Source of the DNA: Allobaculum sp.
GTDB taxonomy: Bacteria; Bacillota_I; Bacilli_A; Erysipelotrichales; Erysipelotrichaceae
Reading direction: 5' to 3'
Length of the DNA: 7,702 nt
NCBI GenBank assembly: GCA_014803815.1
Contig: JAAVAY010000119.1
Coordinates: forward strand, 1 to 7,702
Shown here: one piece after another, positions 1-5,847 of the stretch
Layout: the number at the start of each line of letters is the position of its first letter
Position numbering within the stretch: the first letter of the stretch is position 1
The notes under the pieces: model-generated
The model's database searches: none
The model's input: the letters and a program-made list of their open reading frames with translations, nothing else
What the model was told of the DNA's origin: nothing
Made by a program: the position numbers and the translations under genes

Positions 1-112
1 CATCACAAGAGTTAATAAATGACTTAGATAAAGGCTGTTAGGCGTTTTAGGAAGCGCGTTCCCTTAACGCTTAGATATAGTACCATGCGGAATGGATTGG
101 CGCAAGCACTTT

Positions 113-139
113 TTGTGAATATTTTTAAATATTTCACAA
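113..139. promoter_or_regulatory. Spaced inverted repeat TTGTGAA-N13-TTCACAA, possible operator
   Basis: Seen directly: TTGTGAA at 113-119 and its exact reverse complement TTCACAA at 133-139, separated by 13 AT-rich bases. The half-site resembles that of the redox repressor Rex, but Rex sites normally have about 4 bases between the arms, so a Rex assignment is not supported. It could be a DNA-binding site or a chance AT-rich repeat. Confidence 0.25.
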
Positions 140-220
140 CTATATTTTAACTTCAAAATGAAAGCGGTTGACCCTCTTTTTTGAACAATAGCTTTTCATT
201 TATATGATATGCGAAACGAT

Positions 221-240
221 TTGTCAAGAAATTTTGACAA
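221..240. promoter_or_regulatory. 20-bp palindrome, possible repressor operator
   Basis: Seen directly: TTGTCAA (221-227), six bases GAAATT, then TTGACAA (234-240), exact 7-bp arms. The right arm contains TTGACA, a perfect -35 hexamer, but no good -10 lies 16-18 bp downstream on the plus strand. The arrangement fits an operator overlapping a promoter for the MFS gene. The regulator is unknown. Confidence 0.3.
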
Positions 241-386
241 ATTTTAAGATTCCATTTTAGTTTTCGGATTATAAAAAAATCATTGTTTTAAAAAATATTT
301 ATAAAAAGTCTATAGGCCATAATGCAAAACATGTCAATGTCTATGACTGAAATTAATAAATTTTTTTGAAAATTTGCTTGATATAA

Positions 387-401
387 AGAGAAAATTTCTC
401 T
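387..401. promoter_or_regulatory. 15-bp palindrome next to a -10-like hexamer
   Basis: Seen directly: AGAGAAA (387-393), A, TTTCTCT (395-401), perfect arms around one central base. It starts at the last base of TATAAA (382-387), a -10-like hexamer, placing it where a repressor site over a transcription start would sit for the MFS gene at 505. The promoter itself is weak because no matching -35 is seen, so both the site and its role are inferred. Confidence 0.3.
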
Positions 402-413
402 AAGATTTTCCAA

Positions 414-482
414 TCGCACGATTGTAACCAAGCCTTTATGGGCTAAGATTAATTCTTAAAGGTTGATCTATAGCTTGTGCGA
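414..482 (+). promoter_or_regulatory. Foldable 5' leader of the MFS gene
   Basis: Outer arms TCGCAC (414-419) and GTGCGA (477-482) are exact complements and enclose about 57 nt. Inside, two mutually exclusive folds can be drawn. One is AGCC 431-434 with GGCT 441-444 plus TAAGA 444-448 with TCTTA 454-458. The other is an 8-bp pairing of 431-438 with 457-464 that includes CCTTTA/TAAAGG. The element ends 9 nt before the Shine-Dalgarno of the MFS gene. Alternative pairings beside a ribosome-binding site suggest a leader switch, but it matches no riboswitch class I can name and could be chance folding. Confidence 0.3.
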
Positions 483-491
483 CTAGAATGC

Positions 492-497
492 AGAGGA
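492..497 (+). promoter_or_regulatory. Ribosome-binding site deciding the MFS start
   Basis: AGAGGA lies 7 nt before ATG 505 and only 1 nt before TTG 499, so it favours the ATG as start. Confidence 0.6.
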
Positions 498-504
498 ATT
501 GAAT

Positions 505-1722
505 ATGAAAAAAGAAATAGTTTGGTCTTTAGGATCAATCAAAGGTTCAAAACTTAATTCCTTGAAAAACTCGTACTTTAGTTATTTTGTTTTGTACCTC
601 TTTTATTATTTGTCTTACTCTCTATTTTCGTCCCTTATTTCTGTGTACTTAATGGGACAAGGATTTTCGGCCGCTCAAGCCTCTTTTGTAGTATCGATGT
701 CTTTTTTGATGAGCATGGTCTTTCAACCTTTAGTGAGTAATTTGGCAGAAAAGATTGGCTTGAAAAAGAGCACGCTTTTTTGTATGGCTATTACGATTAT
801 CGGTGGAATTTTATTTTTAGCTTCTAAAAATTTCATCGCGATTACATTTACGTATAGTTTAGTCATGACTTTCATCAATGGAGTCAATCCGATAATGGAA
901 AAGATCTGTACGTCTTCCCCTTTCTCGTATGGGAAAATTCGGATGTGGGGAACGATTGGTTATGCAATTGGAACGCAGTGTGCCGCTTGGCTTCATGACC
1001 TCATTGCCCCTTGGGCTATTTTTGTCGCTTTTCTTTTGTGTGTAGTTTGTTGTATTGCTGGCGGAATAATGATTCAGCCTCAAGAGAAAAAAATTGTGGC
1101 TTGTGAGTCCAAAGAAGTCCCAAAAGAGACTGGATTTAAGAATCTAATGAGAAATCATAAGTTCATGATCTATCTCTTAATTGCTGGTATTTTTTATGGA
1201 GTTACTTCGGCAATCAATACCTTCATGCCTTCCCTCTTAACGGATCAAGGTTTGGATACAGGCTTAGTTGGTACACTTCTTTCGATTGCGGTGATCATGG
1301 AGTTGCCCTTGATTATCTTTTCAAGTAAGTTCATGGACCAAATGACCTCTAAATCCTTGACCTATATTTCCTTTGGAATGGCCTTAGCTATGGTTATTTG
1401 TTGCTTCATCCCTTCTCTTTGTTCCTTTCAAGTGCCTGTCGTGATGTTGACAAAACATCCAAGTGGGATGATCTTCATCATGTTGAATCTAAAAATTGTG
1501 ACGTCTTTGTTATCAGCTCCTCAAGTTTTAAGTGGTTTAGCCTTAGTGGCAGCGGTTAAAAACTTAGTGAGTATGGTGTTTAATTCGGTAATGGGAGTAG
1601 CCATTGATTTGGCTGGCTATGAACTAGCCTTTGCTGGTCTTGGCCTTTGCCTTTTAGTGGGAGCCCTAGTAGTCTTTTTTTTCAAGATGCCTAAAGGCCA
1701 AAATCTAAAGTTATTTTCTTAA
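505..1722 (+). CDS. Major facilitator superfamily transporter, 12 helices
   Basis: Predicted integral membrane protein of 405 residues, a proton- or ion-coupled transporter of the MFS. About 12 hydrophobic helices are visible, six either side of a central charged loop (about residues 190-215, rich in Lys/Glu). The motif KIRMWGTIGYAIG (about residues 143-155) matches the (R/K)xRxWGSxGxxxG signature of the LacY/nucleoside-symporter-like MFS branch (MFS_1_like), which points to a sugar- or nucleoside-type substrate. The substrate is not determined. ATG at 505 was chosen because AGAGGA at 492-497 lies 7 nt upstream. A TTG at 499 would add two residues but sits only 1 nt from that Shine-Dalgarno. 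The gene is monocistronic, has its own terminator at 1728-1763, and converges on the lipoprotein gene. Confidence 0.85.
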   Translation: MKKEIVWSLGSIKGSKLNSLKNSYFSYFVLYLFYYLSYSLFSSLISVYLMGQGFSAAQASFVVSMSFLMSMVFQPLVSNLAEKIGLKKSTLFCMAITIIGGILFLASKNFIAITFTYSLVMTFINGVNPIMEKICTSSPFSYGKIRMWGTIGYAIGTQCAAWLHDLIAPWAIFVAFLLCVVCCIAGGIMIQPQEKKIVACESKEVPKETGFKNLMRNHKFMIYLLIAGIFYGVTSAINTFMPSLLTDQGLDTGLVGTLLSIAVIMELPLIIFSSKFMDQMTSKSLTYISFGMALAMVICCFIPSLCSFQVPVVMLTKHPSGMIFIMLNLKIVTSLLSAPQVLSGLALVAAVKNLVSMVFNSVMGVAIDLAGYELAFAGLGLCLLVGALVVFFFKMPKGQNLKLFS

Positions 1723-1727
1723 TCGCC

Positions 1728-1763
1728 AGTCGATTTTCTCGAGATAGGAAATCGACTTTTTTT
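1728..1763 (+). terminator. Rho-independent terminator of the MFS gene
   Basis: Stem AGTCGATTT (1728-1736) pairs exactly with AAATCGACT (1749-1757). It is followed by a run of seven T (1757-1763), starting 5 nt after the MFS stop codon. Confidence 0.9.
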
Positions 1764-1786
1764 CGTCTTTCTTTCTATTTTCCAAC

Positions 1787-1825
1787 AAAAAAGAGCCATT
1801 TTCAGCAAGAAAATAGCTCTTTTTT
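1787..1825 (-). terminator. Bidirectional terminator, ends the lipoprotein gene
   Basis: A long stem 1787-1803 / 1809-1825 (AAAAAAGAGC with GCTCTTTTTT, continued by ATTTTC/GAAAAT after one mismatch) with a five-base loop. It has A-runs on one side and T-runs on the other, so it can work in both directions. On the minus strand it lies 20 nt after the stop of the 1846-2637 gene. On the plus strand it backs up the MFS terminator. Confidence 0.85.
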
Positions 1826-1845
1826 AAGACTTAAAACGAGGAGAA

Positions 1846-2637
1846 TTATTGCACTACAGTTACAGAAGTAATGTGAGGATTAGGACCTTGATACCAATAG
1901 AGGTATCCTTCCAAATCAACAGTTTGCCCCACTTCTAGATTTTTAACTGTTTGATACACTTCACTATTGGGATCAGATAAGGAAGATTCCACTGTAAACG
2001 TATAGGGAACATCATCTTTCGTTACAGTAAAGTATAAATCATCGCCTTCTTGACCTGATCCATCCCAGTTATAAAGGTAAACTTCTGTCGTGCCATCGCC
2101 TAGAGCAACGGTCATATCTTTGAAAAGAACCTTTTGGTTTTGATAATTGATGAGTTCAGCATCATTACCAAGATATTGGGTTACATCGACTGCAGGTTTT
2201 ATATAAGTTTCGCCGCCAATAATTTCAAGATCAGCGCCTTCTGCTACTTCGATTTCCCCTTCCCACTCTGTTTTATATCCAGACACCTTGATTTTGGTTC
2301 CAGGAGTAAGTTGGTTGTAAACATCTTCATTTGCAATCGCATTGTAAATGAAGTATCCACCATCTGGATCCGCAGCATAAATCGTAGCTTTGTTGTCAGC
2401 CCAAGATTGAACATCTTGAACATAGGCTTCAAGAACAACAGCGGAATCGACATCAGCATCCAAGTATTCTTGGTAAGTCATTACACCTTCCGAAGTGGAT
2501 GTACTTGTAGAAGTAGTAGACTCACTAGAAGTCGTGGAAGCAGTGGAAGCAGTAGAGCTTGATTCGCTTGAACTTGAGCAACCACCAAGAGCTAATCCTG
2601 CGCAAACAAGCATGGCTGGTAGCCAATTTTTCTTCAT
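1846..2637 (-). CDS. Secreted lipoprotein of unknown function, OB-like beta domains
   Basis: A 263-residue precursor. Residues 1-20 form a lipoprotein signal: KK at the N-terminus, a hydrophobic core, and lipobox LGGC with Cys20 as the lipidated residue. Residues 21-50 are an almost pure Ser/Thr/Glu linker that would hold the folded part away from the membrane. The remainder is beta-rich and acidic and appears to hold two related modules (about 53-145 and 150-263). Both carry runs such as VVLEAYVQDVQSW, GTKIKVSGY, QKVLFKDMTV and GQTVDLEGYLYW, typical of OB-fold-like lipoproteins. No catalytic motif is seen and the role is unknown. GGAGG lies 6 nt before the ATG. It is a single gene between two terminators, downstream of the ABC operon but apparently transcribed separately. 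Confidence 0.8.
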   Translation of the reverse strand: MKKNWLPAMLVCAGLALGGCSSSSESSSTASTASTTSSESTTSTSTSTSEGVMTYQEYLDADVDSAVVLEAYVQDVQSWADNKATIYAADPDGGYFIYNAIANEDVYNQLTPGTKIKVSGYKTEWEGEIEVAEGADLEIIGGETYIKPAVDVTQYLGNDAELINYQNQKVLFKDMTVALGDGTTEVYLYNWDGSGQEGDDLYFTVTKDDVPYTFTVESSLSDPNSEVYQTVKNLEVGQTVDLEGYLYWYQGPNPHITSVTVVQ

Positions 2638-2654
2638 GTTTATCCTCCAGAAAA

Positions 2655-2677
2655 GACAAAGAGTATTGTTCTTTGTC
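2655..2677 (-). promoter_or_regulatory. Hairpin in the 5' leader of the lipoprotein gene
   Basis: GACAAAG (2655-2661) and CTTTGTC (2671-2677) are exact 7-bp arms with a nine-base loop. It lies between the putative -10 (2695-2700) and the ribosome-binding site. On the minus strand it is followed by TTTTC, so it could act as a weak attenuator or protect the mRNA 5' end. Function is inferred. Confidence 0.35.
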
Positions 2678-2694
2678 CTAAAATCGTTTCAATA

Positions 2695-2700
2695 ATTATA
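2695..2700 (-). promoter_or_regulatory. -10 element of the lipoprotein gene promoter
   Basis: A perfect TATAAT on the minus strand (reads ATTATA on plus), about 57 nt before the ATG of the lipoprotein gene. No good -35 at 17 bp is visible, so the promoter may be weak or activated. Confidence 0.45.
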
Positions 2701-2840
2701 CGTCATTTTTCCTCTTCCTTTTGGGATTATTCTCTTTACTCGTGTCAAAGAAACCAAAAAGAATTTTGGAAAAAATATTGTTTCCTCTCCTACTCGTATT
2801 GAAATCCTTTTTACCTTCCTTTTATAAAACTTTTTTCACC

Positions 2841-2864
2841 AAAAAAGCAGCCAAATCGGCTGCT
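2841..2864 (-). terminator. Rho-independent terminator of the ABC operon
   Basis: On the minus strand, AGCAGCC pairs exactly with GGCTGCT (2864-2858 with 2852-2846) around a five-base loop and is followed by six T (2846-2841). It lies 18 nt after the stop of the binding-protein gene and closes the operon. Confidence 0.9.
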
Positions 2865-2882
2865 CGTGGTAATAGAAGAAAG

Positions 2883-4472
2883 CTAAGCTTTTTTGGCACG
2901 ATAGTCATGCCAGGCAAAGAAAGCAATTCCAATCCAAGTAATGGCAAGAATACTCAAAAGCCAAATGGATGATTGAGGCATTGGTCCAAGATCTTTAGCG
3001 GAATGACTGCTTCCAGAAATCTGATCGAGGTGATAAAGCGAAGTTACCTTGGAATAGAGATCTTCCAAGTATGCATCATCTACCGTTTCTTTACGTCGTA
3101 CAGATTTTACAACGCTTTCCACTAACTCACTGGCCGCGCTGCGTAAAGAAGCAGAACCATTGAAGACAGGAGTAACAAAGGTGTCATTGCGATGTTCCAT
3201 CAAGGTTTTGATCGCATCAATTTTAACTTGATAATGTTCATCGTTATCTGTACCAGCCAAATTCAAATATTCTTGATATTCCTCGCTCTCCAAAACTTTG
3301 TTATTGACAGGCAAATATCCTTCTGTTTTAGAGTAGCCAATTTGAGGATCTGCACTCATCAAATATTGCATGAAAAGCCAAGAAGCCAAAATTTCTTGTG
3401 GATCATCCTTGCTAAAGATCGTCATAGAAGGACCCTGAGAGATCATTTCTACATTATCTGGATCTTCTTGAGGCACGACACGAACTACGGTTTCAAATTG
3501 CTCTACATCCTTATTGCCTAAATCAGAAAGAGGAGCCTCTACGCCCATCCAAGTGGAACCAGCGGTAGAATCAACCGCAAAGAGCGTTTGAGAAGAATTC
3601 AAAAAGTTTGCTGGATAGCCAGAAATCTTAAAGGTAGAAAAGGCCCCTGATTTCGTATATTCGGCAATTTCTTTTAAATCCTCTGAAGTGACATCATTAA
3701 AGATTTCAATGGTTCCATCCTCTGTTGAATAGCCTGCATCTTGTTGTTCAAGAAGCTGAATCAGCATATTATCTGTGGATTTATATATAAAAGGAATTAA
3801 AACCTTTTGACCATTAGCCACATAGGTTCCATCTGGATTTTTAGCAGTAGCTGCTTGAGCTACTTCCCATACCCAATCCCATGTAGGAATGTCAGGAATT
3901 TCATAGCCAAGCTTCTCCACCATATCTTTGTTGATATACATCACTTCGGTGGAACGCATAAAAGGCATTGCGTATTGTTGGCCTTCAATGACACCCTCGG
4001 CTAAAAAGTCAGGAACAATGTCCTCTACAGAAGGCCCTTCAAAGAGAAGCTCACTTCCTCCAAGTCCATAGTTTTCATCAACCATTAAATCGTCTAGGGC
4101 TACGACTGTGTTTTCTCCTTCTAGAAAAGCAGCGATGTGGTCGGGGTAGGTGATCGCAATATTTGGGGTCGTACCTGTAGCGATATTGGTGATGATGTCG
4201 TTATAGATTTTGTTGTAATCAGTATACAACTTTAAATTAACTTTGATATTGGGATAGAGCTTTTCAAAGTCGGCAATCGCTTTTTTATAAACTTCTGTTT
4301 GACGCTTATTTGTATCGTTTTTCGCCCAGAAGGAAATTTCAATGGTTTTAGAAGTATCGAGTTCTTCTGGAACTTCAAAAGCAGTCGTTTTCTGTGCTCC
4401 ATGACATCCGGCCAGAAGAACACAAAAACAAGCAATCAAACAAAGCCAAGACGTATAAAGACGGCGCGTCAT
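2883..4472 (-). CDS. ABC importer substrate-binding lipoprotein with C-terminal membrane helix
   Basis: Extracellular solute-binding protein (family 1, UgpB/MalE-like) of 529 residues, the substrate receptor of the importer encoded upstream. Residues 1-23 are a lipoprotein signal with lipobox LAGC and Cys23. The binding domain begins near residue 44 (IEISFWAKND, matching the family opening 'FW'). It includes PFMRSTEVMYINKDMVEKLG (about 168-187), like the 'PF..ST.V.YYNKD' stretch of UgpB-type proteins, and SQGPSMTIFSKDDPQE further on, also family-like. Unusually, the protein ends in a hydrophobic helix (about 503-522, SIWLLSILAITWIGIAFFAW) followed by positive residues HDYRAKKA, which would give a second membrane anchor. 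The ATG overlaps the permease stop as ATGA (4469-4472), and GGAGG lies 10 nt upstream inside the permease gene, so translation is probably coupled. Substrate is probably a sugar or glycerol-phosphate derivative; not resolved. Confidence 0.9.
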   Translation of the reverse strand: MTRRLYTSWLCLIACFCVLLAGCHGAQKTTAFEVPEELDTSKTIEISFWAKNDTNKRQTEVYKKAIADFEKLYPNIKVNLKLYTDYNKIYNDIITNIATGTTPNIAITYPDHIAAFLEGENTVVALDDLMVDENYGLGGSELLFEGPSVEDIVPDFLAEGVIEGQQYAMPFMRSTEVMYINKDMVEKLGYEIPDIPTWDWVWEVAQAATAKNPDGTYVANGQKVLIPFIYKSTDNMLIQLLEQQDAGYSTEDGTIEIFNDVTSEDLKEIAEYTKSGAFSTFKISGYPANFLNSSQTLFAVDSTAGSTWMGVEAPLSDLGNKDVEQFETVVRVVPQEDPDNVEMISQGPSMTIFSKDDPQEILASWLFMQYLMSADPQIGYSKTEGYLPVNNKVLESEEYQEYLNLAGTDNDEHYQVKIDAIKTLMEHRNDTFVTPVFNGSASLRSAASELVESVVKSVRRKETVDDAYLEDLYSKVTSLYHLDQISGSSHSAKDLGPMPQSSIWLLSILAITWIGIAFFAWHDYRAKKA

Positions 4473-5255
4473 CCTTTGGTTCCTCCTCGTACTACACCAG
4501 ACATAATTTGTTTACGATAAAGCAAGAAGAGAACGATCAAAGGAATACTAATGATTACAACCGCCGCCATCATCGCAGGAATATTGGCTCGCCCAAAACC
4601 ACTTTCACGAATCTCTTGAATTCCATTGGAAACCAAGTAATAGTTGGGATTATCTGTGATGAGAGAAGGCCAAATGTATAAATTCCAACATTCAATAACT
4701 TTCAAAATCGTAATCGTAACAATCGTGGGCATACAAATGGGAACCATAACTTTCCACAAGTAGCGCCAGTCAGACGTTCCATCGACTTTGGCTGCATAGT
4801 AAAGGGAATCGGGGACTTGAGCAAAGTTTTCACGTAATAAATAAATATAGAAAATTGAGGTCACCGAAGGCAAAATTAAGCCTGTAAACGTATTTCGCAA
4901 ATTAAGTTCGGTAATGGTTTGAAAGTTGGTGATGACTACTAGCTCACTTGGAATCATCATTAAAGCTAAGAACACAGTAAAGAGAGCATTTTTGCCGCTA
5001 AACTGCAATCTGGAAAACGCAAAAGCTGCAAGAATTGTTACTACAACCATCAAGGCCGTCGTAATCACTGTAAAAATAACTGTATTGATTAGATAGCGCC
5101 CAAGATTCACTTCTGTGAAAGCTTGGACATAGTTTTCAAATGTTGGAGATAAGGTAAATAATTGCGGAACGTATTCAGCGTTATACGCTCCATAATCTTT
5201 TACGGAGGTCAACAACATCCAATAAAACGGGAAAAGTACCACAATGGCCCACAAA
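4469..5255 (-). CDS. ABC permease, UgpE/MalG type, exon 2
   Basis: Main part of the second membrane subunit of the CUT1 importer. With exon 1 (5760-5711) it gives 278 residues, the usual MalG-family length. Exon 2 alone supplies residues 18-278 (plus the last base of codon 17): the rest of helix 1 (LWAIVVLFPFYWMLLTS), then five more membrane segments. The cytoplasmic EAA loop that docks on the ATPase is at about residues 171-190 of the joined protein (YYAAKVDGTSDWRYLWKVMVP, with conserved DG and P). The reading frame is closed upstream by TGA at 5266-5264. The only start inside is a TTG at 5254 in the middle of helix 1 with no ribosome-binding site, so this part cannot normally be made alone. 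It ends with ATGA overlap into the binding-protein gene. Confidence 0.85.
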
Positions 5256-5710
5256 CTGAAACATCAAATTAATAAAAGGAAAAAATTTCCTTTTAGCTTC
5301 AAGGCATGAAACTCGAAGCCTTTGAATAAGTTCCACGAAGCCGCATACTTCGTGTCGTTTAAAAACGCCTTGCACTTTCATGCAAGCACAGACTATATCT
5401 TCACCTGCACCACGACGTGATCAGGGCTACCCGCTTCGAGATCGCTTGACCTCTACTTCCTAAGGAATAGTCGTTGAACCTTCTTCTATTCGAAGCTTGG
5501 CTGCTGATTGCCCATTTTTCAGTACGTAGGATTTAACCATATACCATCAAACTGTGTTTTTTCTGCTTTCGCTACGATCGCGCTTGCCTTTCTTTCAAAG
5601 CGACGCTGTCGTCCAATTTGCTTTAGGGGTTTTCAGCAATTCAGGTAGATTTCCAATGTGATCGAGTCACTTGGCATTTGCAAATTTCTCTACAAACGGA
5701 CTAAATTTTA
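5256..5710 (-). ncRNA. Group I self-splicing intron interrupting the permease gene
   Basis: About 455 nt on the minus strand with the conserved group I core in order. P element: AATTGCTGAAAACCCC (5641-5626). Q element: GGGCAATCAGCAGCCAAGC (5513-5495). R element: GGTTCAACGACTA (5480-5468). S element: AAGATATAGTC (5401-5391). P4 pairs TTGCTG 5639-5634 with CAGCAG 5506-5501; P5 pairs CCC with GGG 5513-5511; P7 pairs GACTA 5472-5468 with TAGTC 5395-5391 exactly. A small P6a-like hairpin CTTC/GAAG lies between Q and R. P9-region hairpins: CTTGCA/TGCAAG (5386-5369), CACGAAG/CTTCGTG (5354-5334), and AAAAGGAAA/TTTCCTTTT (5294-5274). A proposed P1 pairs 5713-5708 with 5704-5699, placing U5711 opposite G5701. 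The intron ends in CAG, and CA (5258-5257) can pair with UG (5390-5389) as P9.0. The ends are inferred; the 3' end could be 5262 (449 nt). P3 and P8 were not resolved. No protein is encoded. Confidence 0.88.
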
Positions 5711-5760
5711 ATCAAAAAGAGCCATGTGAACGGTTTATGTTCTTTTAAAAAGGATTTCAT
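5711..5760 (-). CDS. ABC permease, UgpE/MalG type, exon 1
   Basis: Encodes MKSFLKEHKPFTWLFL plus the first two bases of an Ile codon. Joined to exon 2 it reads TWLFLILWAIVVLFPFYW, a continuous first membrane helix preceded by a short positive N-terminus as in MalG-type permeases. The exon ends in U, as group I 5' splice sites do. Unspliced, the frame runs only two codons further and stops at TAG (5703-5701), giving a 19-residue peptide. Upstream in this frame there is no other start codon back to the Shine-Dalgarno, so ATG 5760 is the best start even though AAAGGAGG is about 42 nt away; see the hairpin at 5768-5802. Confidence 0.75.
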
Positions 5761-5767
5761 GCATGGT

Positions 5768-5810
5768 GCGAGGCAAAGAAAGAATCCTTTCTTCTCACTC
5801 GCCCTCCTTT
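5768..5810 (-). promoter_or_regulatory. Shine-Dalgarno plus bridging hairpin for the split permease
   Basis: On the minus strand a strong AAAGGAGG (5810-5803) is followed by a hairpin: outer stem GCGAG (5802-5798) with CTCGC (5772-5768), inner stem AAGAAAG (5793-5787) with CTTTCTT (5782-5776), loop GATT. After the hairpin come seven bases (5767-5761) and the ATG at 5760. If folded, the hairpin removes about 35 nt and leaves a normal 7-nt spacing. Known precedent: phage T4 gene 38 starts by a similar folded spacer. Alternatively, GTG 5798 could start a 13-codon leader peptide that ends in TGA overlapping the ATG. Confidence 0.5.
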
Positions 5811-5847
5811 CTTTGTAACAAGGAAAGATTCAATTTGAAAAATGAAG

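Larger units (their letters stand above)
1..504. other. AT-rich intergenic region upstream of the MFS gene
   Basis: No protein-coding gene or RNA gene is recognised here. The first ~125 bases are somewhat richer in G+C and hold a small inverted repeat (GCGTT 56-60 with AACGC 66-70). The rest is very AT-rich. Visible structure comprises a spaced inverted repeat at 113-139, a palindrome at 221-240, a second palindrome at 387-401, and a foldable segment at 414-482 directly before the ribosome-binding site of the MFS gene. No sigma-70 promoter with a good -35/-10 pair at 16-18 bp could be fixed. The best -10-like hexamer is TATAAA at 382-387, which lacks a convincing -35. Confidence 0.6.

Noticed and set aside
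3..41. Short plus-strand frame at the left edge (SQELINDLDKGC then TAG) that could be the end of an upstream gene
   Set aside because: Only 12 codons are visible, with no terminator with T-run after it; it cannot be distinguished from chance.
40..110. tRNA-like or other structured RNA suggested by the G+C-richer stretch with GCGTT/AACGC arms
   Set aside because: No T-arm GTTCRA motif, no acceptor stem and no CCA context on either strand; the arms are only 5 bp.
157..172. Catabolite-responsive element (cre)-like sequence ATGAAAGCGGTTGACC
   Set aside because: The left half fits the consensus but the right half lacks the needed CA/CW end; too weak to call.
2721..2972. Plus-strand 83-codon frame between the lipoprotein gene and the ABC operon end
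   Set aside because: Overlaps the terminator and the 3' end of the binding-protein gene; composition is Lys/Phe-rich low complexity, with no ribosome-binding site.
4469..5254. Permease gene simply starting at TTG 5254 with the upstream DNA as ordinary spacer
   Set aside because: The start would lie in the middle of the first membrane helix with no ribosome-binding site, and exon 1 upstream supplies exactly the missing N-terminus.
5181..5381. 66-codon minus-strand frame running through the intron 3' part into exon 2
   Set aside because: It reads exon 2 in the wrong frame and covers the P9 hairpins; a shadow frame with no ribosome-binding site.
5256..5710. Group II intron, insertion sequence or frameshift as explanation of the split permease
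   Set aside because: No reverse transcriptase or transposase frame, no GUGYG start or domain V motif, and no terminal inverted repeats or target duplication seen; group I P/Q/R/S elements explain the stretch instead.
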